Below are positions 16,405 to 23,567 of a DNA stretch of 64,000 bases, one piece after another (positions within the stretch are counted from its first letter, which is position 1; each line of letters opens with the position of its first letter). Source of the DNA: DATMRS01 sp035566015 (GTDB lineage: Bacteria > Pseudomonadota > Alphaproteobacteria > Sphingomonadales > Sphingomonadaceae); NCBI GenBank assembly GCA_035566015.1, contig DATMRS010000005.1, positions 183,076 to 247,075 on the forward strand, given 5' to 3'. The notes beneath the pieces were generated by a model. The model had not been told where the DNA came from. It did no database searches and was given only the letters and a program-made list of their open reading frames with translations. Both the position numbers and the translations under genes were made by a program.

Positions 16405-17964
16405 ATGACGTTTGCGCCGCCCCCTGGCCTTTCGGCCGCCCAGTTCGATCGCGGCCTCAAGGCGTTCGTCTCGGTCGTCGGCCCCAAACGGGTGCTGGCG
16501 ACCGATGAGGATCGGCACACCTATCTCGATCCCTATGCGCTAGGCGACGGCCTGGCGCACCAGCCCGCGGCGGCCGTCGCGCCTGCCTCGGCCGAGGAGG
16601 TGCAGGCGATCGTCCGTCTCGCGAACGAGCATCGCATTCCCTTGTGGCCGACGGCGCGGGGTAAGAATCTGGGCTATGGCGGCGCGGCCCCCGTCATGCC
16701 GGGCACGGTGGTGCTCGATCTCGGCCGGATGAACCGCATCCTCGAGGTCGATCCGCATTTCGGTTATTGCCTGATCGAGCCGGGCGTCGGCTTCTATGAT
16801 CTGTATAATTATCTGCGCGACAACAAAATTCCGCTGTGGATGTCTGTCCCCGGCAATGCCTGGGGCAGCGTTATGGGCAATGCGCTGGAACGCGGCCTCG
16901 GCTATACGCCCTATGGTGACAACGCCTCGAAGATCTGCGGCATGGAAGTCGTCCTGCCGACGGGCGAGAAGATGCGCACCGGCATGGGGGCGATGGCCGG
17001 CAGCAAGGCCTGGCAAAGCTATCAGCATGGCTTCGGCCCCTCCTGGGACCAGTTCCTCGTCCAGTCCAATTTCGGGGTAGTGACGAAGATGGGGCTATGG
17101 CTGATGCCCGAGCCCGAAATGACGATGCGGACGAAGATCGAGCTGCCCAAGGCGGACGATATCGGCTGGGCGATCGACGAACTGGCGATGCTGCGCCTTC
17201 ACAATGTCGTCGAGCATAATTTCGTGTTCGGCAATTATCTGCACGACGCCGCCGTCTTCTCGCAGCGCGACGAATGGTATCAGGGGCCGGGCGCGATCCC
17301 CGACGCAGTCGCCGAGAAGATCATGGCGCATTACGGTATCGGCTGGTGGTCGTTCAATCTCAGCCTGTTCGGCCAGGAAGAGGTGGTGAAGGCGAAGGAG
17401 AAATTACTCCGCAGGGCGATGGAGCCGCATCTCGGCAAGCCACTGGAATTCGAGACGTGGCAGCGGGGCGATCCGATCGAGAAGTCGAGCGCCGGTCGGC
17501 CGAGCGTGGTCGCCTTGCAGATCGTCAACTGGCGCGGCGGGCGCGGCGGTCATATCGGATTCTCGCCCGTGATGCCTCCCGACGGCAAGCTGGCGACGAA
17601 GCAGTTCCGGGCGATGAAGGCGCGGTTTGAGGAATATGGCCTCGATTATTACACCTCCTTCACGATGGGCGCGCGCCACATCAACAATGTGAACCTGATC
17701 CTCTATAATCGCGACGATGCCGATATGGTGTCGCGCGCCAAAGGGCTGTTCACGACGATGATCGCCGACGCAAAGGCAGCCGGGTATGGCGAGTATCGCA
17801 CGCATATCGACTTCATGAACCCCGTCGCGGCCAGCTTCGATTATGAAGGGGGCGTGATGAATCGCCTGAACGAGACGGTGAAGAACGCAATCGATCCCAA
17901 TGGCGTGATCGCTCCGGGCAAGAACGGCATCTGGCCCCGCGCCTATAAGGGAGCGTCGGCATGA
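16405..17964 (+). CDS. FAD-linked oxidase, 4-cresol dehydrogenase/vanillyl-alcohol oxidase-like flavoprotein
   Basis: 519 residues. An FAD-binding type 4 domain (residues ~55-230: LWPTARGKNLGYGGAAPV, then GVGFYDLYNYLRDNKIPLW and GNALERGLGYTPYGDN) is followed by a VAO/PCMH-type substrate domain ending near THIDFMNPVA and GVIAPGKNGIWP. The order and length match PchF and vanillyl-alcohol oxidase, which dehydrogenate p-alkylphenols to quinone methides and then alcohols or aldehydes. The next gene, overlapping by four bases, is a small c-type cytochrome, the partner of PchF-type flavocytochromes. This favours a dehydrogenase over an oxidase. The protein itself has no export signal, unlike its cytochrome. 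Covalent-FAD attachment residue not assigned. Confidence 0.9.
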   Translation: MTFAPPPGLSAAQFDRGLKAFVSVVGPKRVLATDEDRHTYLDPYALGDGLAHQPAAAVAPASAEEVQAIVRLANEHRIPLWPTARGKNLGYGGAAPVMPGTVVLDLGRMNRILEVDPHFGYCLIEPGVGFYDLYNYLRDNKIPLWMSVPGNAWGSVMGNALERGLGYTPYGDNASKICGMEVVLPTGEKMRTGMGAMAGSKAWQSYQHGFGPSWDQFLVQSNFGVVTKMGLWLMPEPEMTMRTKIELPKADDIGWAIDELAMLRLHNVVEHNFVFGNYLHDAAVFSQRDEWYQGPGAIPDAVAEKIMAHYGIGWWSFNLSLFGQEEVVKAKEKLLRRAMEPHLGKPLEFETWQRGDPIEKSSAGRPSVVALQIVNWRGGRGGHIGFSPVMPPDGKLATKQFRAMKARFEEYGLDYYTSFTMGARHINNVNLILYNRDDADMVSRAKGLFTTMIADAKAAGYGEYRTHIDFMNPVAASFDYEGGVMNRLNETVKNAIDPNGVIAPGKNGIWPRAYKGASA

Positions 17965-18323
17965 AGCGGATGATGGCCATGGGGGCGGTGTTGCTCGTCG
18001 CCGGCGCGGGGCTTGCCATCGCGACGGCAGGGGCCGCGCCCGTGAAGCCGCAGCCGGCTGCCGGCGCGGCCTTGTTTCAGGCACGGTGCGGCTATTGCCA
18101 TCTGGCCGGTGGCACCGGAACGATGATGCTTGAGCGGCGCCTGGGCAAGGACGATGCTTTGCTGGTTAAGCGCACCGATCTGAACGCCGCTTATGTGAAG
18201 ATGGTCGTCCGCAATGGCCTGAACAGCATGCCCGCGCTGACGCGGGTCGAGGTGCCCGACGATCAGCTCGATCGGATCGCCGCCTACCTTGCCAGCAAGA
18301 AGCCGGCGGACAAGGCGCAATGA
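17961..18323 (+). CDS. c-type cytochrome, electron acceptor of the flavoprotein
   Basis: A 120-residue exported mono-haem cytochrome: basic start MKRMM, hydrophobic signal sequence to about residue 25, then haem motif C43-G-Y-C-H47. A Met suited as the second axial ligand occurs in GLNSMPALTRVEVP. It overlaps the flavoprotein stop (ATGA), which implies coupled translation and a stable stoichiometry, as in the flavocytochrome PchF-PchC. It would pass electrons from p-alkylphenol oxidation to the respiratory chain in the periplasm. Only the haem motif and context support the pairing. Confidence 0.88.
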   Translation: MKRMMAMGAVLLVAGAGLAIATAGAAPVKPQPAAGAALFQARCGYCHLAGGTGTMMLERRLGKDDALLVKRTDLNAAYVKMVVRNGLNSMPALTRVEVPDDQLDRIAAYLASKKPADKAQ

Positions 18324-18862
18324 TCCGCCGCGATCTGCTGAAGCTGGCGGGTGGCCTGACGGTAAGCGCCGCCTGGACGCATCCGCTGGTGGCGGCGGTG
18401 ACGGGCTGTGCGCCGGCCGTCGTCGTGTATGACGGACGCTACAGCGACGCGCGTCTGTTTGCCGCCACCGCGCGGCGGCGCGGCGCGGTCGCGCTGCCTA
18501 GCGACCGCGACGTGGCGGGCTTGTGGTATGGCCGTCTCGAGCGCGGCCGCGCAGCCGGCGCGGTGGCGGGGCTGACGACCTATGCGGACATGATGCTGAT
18601 GGAGGGGCTTGCCCGTGAAGCCGGGCGGCGCATGACGATTCGGATCGCTCACGGAGCGCGAGGCGTCTCCATCCTTCATGATGTCGAGCGCGGCACGCCC
18701 GATATGGCACGGGTGCTCGCCGATGCGGAGCGGCGCTGGCCGTTGGCGCTCTGGTCCGTGTTTGCCGGCCGGGCCGATCCGGTTAGGGCCGCCGTCTCGT
18801 CCGAACCGGCGGGTCGAGCGGCCGACCATCCCGGACTGCTCCTGTCATGGGTCGTTGCGTGA
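18320..18862 (+). CDS. Hypothetical secreted protein with Tat-like signal
   Basis: 180 residues of no family I recognise. The N-terminus MIRRDLLKLAGGLTVSAAW has a twin-arginine-like motif and a hydrophobic stretch, so export to the periplasm is likely. The body has a Rossmann-like start (VVVYDGRYSDARLF) and a later VERGTPDMARVLADAE segment; no catalytic motif stands out. It overlaps the cytochrome gene by four bases and lies 43 bases before the LacI-type regulator, so it belongs to the same transcript. A periplasmic accessory protein for the flavocytochrome is a plausible but untested idea. Confidence 0.75.
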   Translation: MIRRDLLKLAGGLTVSAAWTHPLVAAVTGCAPAVVVYDGRYSDARLFAATARRRGAVALPSDRDVAGLWYGRLERGRAAGAVAGLTTYADMMLMEGLAREAGRRMTIRIAHGARGVSILHDVERGTPDMARVLADAERRWPLALWSVFAGRADPVRAAVSSEPAGRAADHPGLLLSWVVA

Positions 18863-18905
18863 GCGTCGCCGATAGCGCAGGAGGCTGGCCGCAGGGAGAT
18901 TGGCG

Positions 18906-19943
18906 TTGACGGATGACGTGTCGGAAACCGCGAACGACGCAGCCGCGCCGGGCCGCAAGCGCACCGGGGCGACGCTCGCCGATGTCGCGCGGGCTGCGGG
19001 CGTTTCCACCGCCACCGTCTCGCGCGCGCTCAACACGCCCAATCTGCTGTCCAAGGAAACGCTGGCGCGCGTCCACGCCAGCATCGCGTCCACCGGCTAT
19101 ATTCCCGCGCTGACGACCGGCGCGGTCATCACCAACCGCAGCCGGCTCGTGGCGATGCTCCTGCCGCCGACGCCGCTGGCGCTGTTCGACGCAACGGTGA
19201 AAGCGGTGGTCGCCGATCTCGACGCCGGCGGCTATCAGACGCTGTTCGGCATCTACAGCCGTGATGCCACGCGCGAGCAGCTCGTCACCCAGATATTGAG
19301 CCGCCGGCCGGGCGGGCTGATCCTGATCGGCCTGCCGGTGCTGCCCGGCATACGCGAGTTGTTCGTCGAATCGGGCCTGCCGATCGTCGAGACATGGGAA
19401 TTGCCACGCAATCCGATCGACATGGTTTCAGGCATCTCGCATGAGGATATCGGCATCACGCTCGGCAATTTCCTGCTGCGCAAGGGCTATCGCCGGCCGA
19501 TGACCTTCTCGACGCATGGGCGCGGCCTTGTCCGCCGCTATGGCATGTCGCGCGTGCTGGTGGAGGCGGGCTTCCACGAAGCGCCCAATGTCGAACATCC
19601 GATGCCCGGCACGGTAGGGGAAGGGCGGCGCTCGCTCGCCGCGGTACTCGACGCGGGCGAGCGGCCTGATGTGATCCTCTGTGCGTCGGACTGGCTGGCC
19701 GCCGGCGTCTTGATCGAGGCGCAGGCGCGGGGCTTGCGCGTACCCGATGATCTCGCGGTCGTCGGCTTCGGCGATTTCGATTTCGCTGCCGAGCTGGAGC
19801 CGGCGCTGACGACGGTCAGGATCGATGGCGGCGCGATCGGTCATCGCGCAGCCCAGCTCATGTTGCGCGCGCTCAATGATGATCGGCCGGTCCGACGGGT
19901 CGTCGATGTCGGTTTCACGCTGATCGAAAGAGGCAGCACATGA
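18906..19943 (+). CDS. LacI-family transcriptional regulator
   Basis: 345 residues with an N-terminal LacI helix-turn-helix (ATLADVARAAGVSTATVSRAL, about residues 23-43) and a periplasmic-binding-protein-like effector domain (from about residue 80, VAMLLPPTPLALFDATVK, to LTTVRIDGGAIGHRAAQLML). The start is a TTG with AGGGAGA 6 bases upstream; another TTG at 18900 abuts that ribosome site and is less likely. It lies inside the flavocytochrome operon and overlaps the aldehyde dehydrogenase gene by four bases (ATGA). Local feedback repression by a pathway intermediate is expected. No matching palindrome was identified with confidence. Confidence 0.9.
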   Translation: MTDDVSETANDAAAPGRKRTGATLADVARAAGVSTATVSRALNTPNLLSKETLARVHASIASTGYIPALTTGAVITNRSRLVAMLLPPTPLALFDATVKAVVADLDAGGYQTLFGIYSRDATREQLVTQILSRRPGGLILIGLPVLPGIRELFVESGLPIVETWELPRNPIDMVSGISHEDIGITLGNFLLRKGYRRPMTFSTHGRGLVRRYGMSRVLVEAGFHEAPNVEHPMPGTVGEGRRSLAAVLDAGERPDVILCASDWLAAGVLIEAQARGLRVPDDLAVVGFGDFDFAAELEPALTTVRIDGGAIGHRAAQLMLRALNDDRPVRRVVDVGFTLIERGST

Positions 19944-21415
19944 CGACCACCATGCCGCCCGCGGTTTCATCCTTCCTTGCCCGCGACCATCGCCTGCTGA
20001 TCGATGGCGAATGGCAGTCGGCGGCCGGGGGCGGATCGCTGCCGACCGAAAATCCCGCGACGGGCGAAGTGATCGCGCATATTCCCGCCGGAGGCCCCGC
20101 CGATGTCGACCGCGCCGTCGGCGCCGCGCACCGCGCCTTGCAGGAGCGGAGCTGGCGGGATGGTCCGCCGGCCGCGCGCACGCGCCTGCTCTGGGCCCTG
20201 GCCGATCTGATCGAGGCCAATCGCGAGGAGCTGACGTGGCTCGAAAGCCTCGACAATGGCATGCCGCTGTCGCTGGCGGGGTTCAGTGTCTCGGGCGCGA
20301 TCGAGGGCCTGCGCTACAATGCCGGCTGGGCAGGAAAGTTGCCGGGTGAGACGCCTCAGGTCGCGGCCGCCGATCATCATGCCTATACGCTGCGCGAGCC
20401 GGTTGGCGTGGTGGGCGCGATCGTGCCGTGGAACCTGCCGCTCGCAATGGCGGCGAACAAGATCGGGCCCGCGATCGCAGCAGGCTGTACGCTCGTGCTC
20501 AAGCCGGCCGAACTCACGTCGCTCACTGCGATCCGCCTTGGCGAACTGGTGGTCGAAGCGGGTTTCCCGCGCGGCGTCATCAATATCGTCACGGGTCTGG
20601 GCGGTGAGGCGGGGCAGGCGCTGGCCGAGCATCCGCTCGTCGCCAAGGTCGCCTTCACCGGGTCGACCGCCACCGGCAAGCAGATCGTGCGCGCGGGGCT
20701 GGATACGCTCAAGCGCGTGACGCTCGAACTGGGTGGCAAATCGCCTGTCATCGTCTTTCCCGATGCCGATCTTGATGCGGCGGCGGCCGGCGCGGCCAAC
20801 GGAATTTTCCTCAATTCGGGTCAGGTCTGCGTGGCCGGATCGCGCCTCTATGCGCATCGCACCGTCTATGACCGGATCGTCGATCGCGTCGCCGAGAAAG
20901 CCGACGCGCTCGTCGTTGGGGCAGGGCAGGCAGTGGGGACCGAAATCGGCCCGCTGGTTTCGGCGGGGCAGAAGGGGCGCGTCGACACCTATATCGCGGG
21001 CGGGATCGCCGACGGCTGCGAGATTGTGACGGGCGGCACAGCATGGGAGGGACGCGGCCATTTCGTCCGTCCCACCGTGCTGGCGGGGACGCAGCCGCAC
21101 ATGGCAGTCTTCCGGGAGGAGATATTCGGGCCGGTGCTGTCGATCATGGCGTTCGATGACGACGATCTCGACGCGATCGCTGCGCGCGCCAACGATAGCC
21201 CCTATGGGCTCGCCGCCAATATCTGGACGCGGGACCTGTCGCGTGCGCACAAGCTCGTCCGGCGGATCGAGGCGGGCACGATCCGCATCAACGGCGCGGG
21301 GATCGACAATGCCCTGCCGTTCGGCGGCTTTAAGCAATCGGGTTGGGGTCGCGAGAATGGGCGTGAAGGGGTGCTCGCTTATACCGAGCTGAAGTCGGTC
21401 ACGATCCGGCTGTAG
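19940..21415 (+). CDS. NAD(P)-dependent aldehyde dehydrogenase
   Basis: 491 residues, the usual ALDH length. The active-site Cys297 is in LNSGQVCVAG and the general base Glu263 in VTLELGGKSP; the nucleotide-binding FTGSTATGKQI segment and the PWNLPLAMAANKIGPAI helix are present. It would oxidise an aldehyde, for example a hydroxybenzaldehyde or vanillin type product of the flavocytochrome or the TPP enzyme, to the acid. Its start overlaps the LacI regulator stop, and it is the last gene of the plus-strand operon that begins at 16405. It meets the next MFS gene tail to tail, 6 bases away. Substrate range is not readable from sequence. Confidence 0.93.
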   Translation: MTTTMPPAVSSFLARDHRLLIDGEWQSAAGGGSLPTENPATGEVIAHIPAGGPADVDRAVGAAHRALQERSWRDGPPAARTRLLWALADLIEANREELTWLESLDNGMPLSLAGFSVSGAIEGLRYNAGWAGKLPGETPQVAAADHHAYTLREPVGVVGAIVPWNLPLAMAANKIGPAIAAGCTLVLKPAELTSLTAIRLGELVVEAGFPRGVINIVTGLGGEAGQALAEHPLVAKVAFTGSTATGKQIVRAGLDTLKRVTLELGGKSPVIVFPDADLDAAAAGAANGIFLNSGQVCVAGSRLYAHRTVYDRIVDRVAEKADALVVGAGQAVGTEIGPLVSAGQKGRVDTYIAGGIADGCEIVTGGTAWEGRGHFVRPTVLAGTQPHMAVFREEIFGPVLSIMAFDDDDLDAIAARANDSPYGLAANIWTRDLSRAHKLVRRIEAGTIRINGAGIDNALPFGGFKQSGWGRENGREGVLAYTELKSVTIRL

Positions 21416-21421
21416 CTGCCC

Positions 21422-22759
21422 TCACGCCATATCGCGGCGCAGCGTTCGCGAGGCGAGCCAGTAATGGAGCGCCGCCCAGAATAGCACCGCCGCGCATGTC
21501 ACCATGGCGTAGCGGATGCCTGCGGCCCCGGCGGCGGCGCAGGCCGGTATCTCCAACGCCGCGTGGCCGACGCAGATCGTCGCATGATCGCCGCCTTCGA
21601 ACAGGCGGGCGGCGTAGACGTCGCTCATATAGCCGACGAACAGTGGGCCGAGCCCCATGCCGACGAGGTTCTGGAAGAAGATCAGGATGGCCGAGGCTGA
21701 TGCGCGCATACGTGGCTCGACCATGTTCTGCGTCGCGGCGAAAGTGGGCGCGTAGAAGGTGAAGGCCAGGATCGCGGCGCAACAGACGACCGGCAGTGCC
21801 GTCTGCCAATGCGGCAGAGTGAGGCCGAACATGTAGAAGGGCGCGGTGACGGCGAGGCAGAGCGCGGGTAGCCACGCATACCAGCGTTCGTCCCGCCGCC
21901 CCGCCCAATCCGCGCCGAACCCGCCCAGCAAGGTGCCGAGGCCGTTGGAAATACTGGTTACGAGGCCGAACAGCAGCCCGGCCTGCGCCATCCCCATGCC
22001 GTAAGCGCGCCCGAAATAGATCGGCAGGAACAGCAGGACGCCGAAATTGACGAAGCTGGTGAGGCCGCAGGCGACAGACATGTGGAGGAAGGCGGGCTTT
22101 GCCGCGATGGCGCGTAGCAGTGTGCCGAGACTCGGCGTGTCGGCGGAAAAGCGGCGCCCTTCCTCATAGCGGCCGCGCGGCAATTCCTTTAGCGTGAACA
22201 GGATGAGTGCGGCTAGCAGCAGGCCAGGTGCACCAACGATCAGGAACGCGGCGCGCCAGCCGAGATTCTCTCCCAACCAGCCGCCGCCGAAACCGCCGAC
22301 GAGCGAGCCGATCGAAGCGCCCATGGCGACGACCGCCAGTGCGGAAGCGCGTCGGCTGCGCGGAAAGCGATCGGATAGCAGCGATATCGTGCAGGGGCTG
22401 GCCGCCGCTTCGCCGATGCCGACACCAAGGCGTAACAGCAGTAACTGGACGAAATTGGCCGCCGCCCCGCTCAGCATCGTCATCACCGACCAGATGGTGA
22501 TCGAAATCGTCAGCAGGTTGATCCGGTTATAGCGATCGGCGAGCCGCGCCACCGGGATGCCGGCCGAAGTATAGAGCAACGCAAAGGCAAGGCCGGTAAG
22601 CAGACCGAACTGCGTGTCGCTGATACCGAGATCGGCCTTGATCGCCGGCCCCAGCGTGGCGACGATCACGCGATCGATGAAGCTCGACAGTGCGACGAGC
22701 AGCAGCAGGAACATCAACCAATAGGGATAGCGATCCCGCGTCTCGTCCGTCGCCTGCAT
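21422..22759 (-). CDS. MFS transporter
   Basis: 445 residues, about 12 membrane segments, with the MFS loop motif in AGIPVARLADRYNRINLLT. An upstream in-frame extension would overlap the SnoaL-like gene, so the start is taken at ATG 22759, where AAAGGGG lies 6 bases before. It resembles the spinster-like carriers found in other catabolic loci in this window (1141-2505, 50193-51503). It follows the SnoaL-like gene by 20 bases and is divergent, as a pair, from a TonB receptor. A matched outer- and inner-membrane uptake route for one substrate is likely. Substrate unknown. Confidence 0.87.
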   Translation of the reverse strand: MQATDETRDRYPYWLMFLLLLVALSSFIDRVIVATLGPAIKADLGISDTQFGLLTGLAFALLYTSAGIPVARLADRYNRINLLTISITIWSVMTMLSGAAANFVQLLLLRLGVGIGEAAASPCTISLLSDRFPRSRRASALAVVAMGASIGSLVGGFGGGWLGENLGWRAAFLIVGAPGLLLAALILFTLKELPRGRYEEGRRFSADTPSLGTLLRAIAAKPAFLHMSVACGLTSFVNFGVLLFLPIYFGRAYGMGMAQAGLLFGLVTSISNGLGTLLGGFGADWAGRRDERWYAWLPALCLAVTAPFYMFGLTLPHWQTALPVVCCAAILAFTFYAPTFAATQNMVEPRMRASASAILIFFQNLVGMGLGPLFVGYMSDVYAARLFEGGDHATICVGHAALEIPACAAAGAAGIRYAMVTCAAVLFWAALHYWLASRTLRRDMA

Positions 22760-22779
22760 CGCCATCCCCTTTATCTCGT

Positions 22780-23292
22780 TCAGTCCCTGGTGCCCGGCAT
22801 GCCGGGACCGCGATCCACGAGCGCCGATCCGGTACCGAACGCCGTGTCCGTCCACATCCTGACGTCGAGATCGGCGATTCTCCACTGGCCGTCTTCGCGG
22901 CGGAAGAGTGCATGCCAGGTTCCCATCCGCCAACTGGCGCCGCGCGGCCAATATTGGCGATGGAAATCGTGCCGAAATATCATGCAATAAGCCTGTACCC
23001 GAATGGCATCGGCCTCCTTTTCAAGGCGGATGGCATTGAATTGATGCTGGTGCCCGTAGGTTTGCGTCTCCCGGCGCGAGAAGCCGTTGCCGATGAACTT
23101 CTCGACACCCTCGCGGCCGACGAACACGCCCGGGCTGCCGTCGGCCAGCGGATGGCGCAGCACGCCGTCGCTGGTGAAGCAGTTCAGATAGGCGGAAAGA
23201 TCGCCTGAATCGATCGCCCAGGAATAGCGGGCCATCGCGTCCATGATGCGCAGACGATCGGCGATCTCGATCTCATCGAACGGATCAGCCAT
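22780..23292 (-). CDS. SnoaL-like (NTF2-fold) protein
   Basis: 170 residues with a single SnoaL-like domain, residues ~5-150: IADRLRIMDAMARYSWAIDSGD, then YLNCFTSDGVLRHPLADG, and the C-terminal strand WRIADLDVRMW. The Tyr/Trp/Asp-rich pocket of the first helix is typical of this group, which includes small dehydratases and the beta subunits of ring-hydroxylating oxygenases. No alpha subunit is adjacent, so an independent hydratase or isomerase is more likely. It is the first gene of a two-gene unit with the MFS carrier. Exact reaction unknown. Confidence 0.82.
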   Translation of the reverse strand: MADPFDEIEIADRLRIMDAMARYSWAIDSGDLSAYLNCFTSDGVLRHPLADGSPGVFVGREGVEKFIGNGFSRRETQTYGHQHQFNAIRLEKEADAIRVQAYCMIFRHDFHRQYWPRGASWRMGTWHALFRREDGQWRIADLDVRMWTDTAFGTGSALVDRGPGMPGTRD

Positions 23293-23428
23293 GACGCACC
23301 GCCGGCGCCCGAAAGCCGCCTTTCCGTCGAATGAGAAGACTTGGCTGCATGGCCATGGCTGCGGATTCCTCCTTGAAAATCATTCCCTCGCGACACGGTG
23401 TCGCCCGGCGTTCCGCACAGGGAAGCAG

Positions 23429-23455
23429 ATGAAATCACCTATGTAAAGATTTCAT
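23429..23455. promoter_or_regulatory. Inverted repeat in the SnoaL/TonB divergent region
   Basis: ATGAAATC (23429-23436) and GATTTCAT (23448-23455) are perfect 8-bp arms with an 11-base spacer, about one helical turn between half-sites. It lies about 110 bases before the TonB receptor start and 135 bases before the SnoaL gene start, where one dimeric regulator could control both. AT-rich sequence follows it, unlike the surrounding GC-rich DNA. Confidence 0.45.
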
Positions 23456-23567
23456 TTGAAATGTCAGAAAGGACGCGTTTATATGAATTACATACAGATG
23501 ATGCCTTTGCTGCCGCGCACAAGGGGTGTGAAAAATGCGGCAAGGGCTTACAGGGAAGGAGCAGAAA

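Noticed and set aside
22780..23292. Beta subunit of a ring-hydroxylating dioxygenase
   Set aside because: The fold is similar, but there is no alpha subunit adjacent, and the single Rieske gene at 8589 is of the one-subunit vanillate demethylase type.
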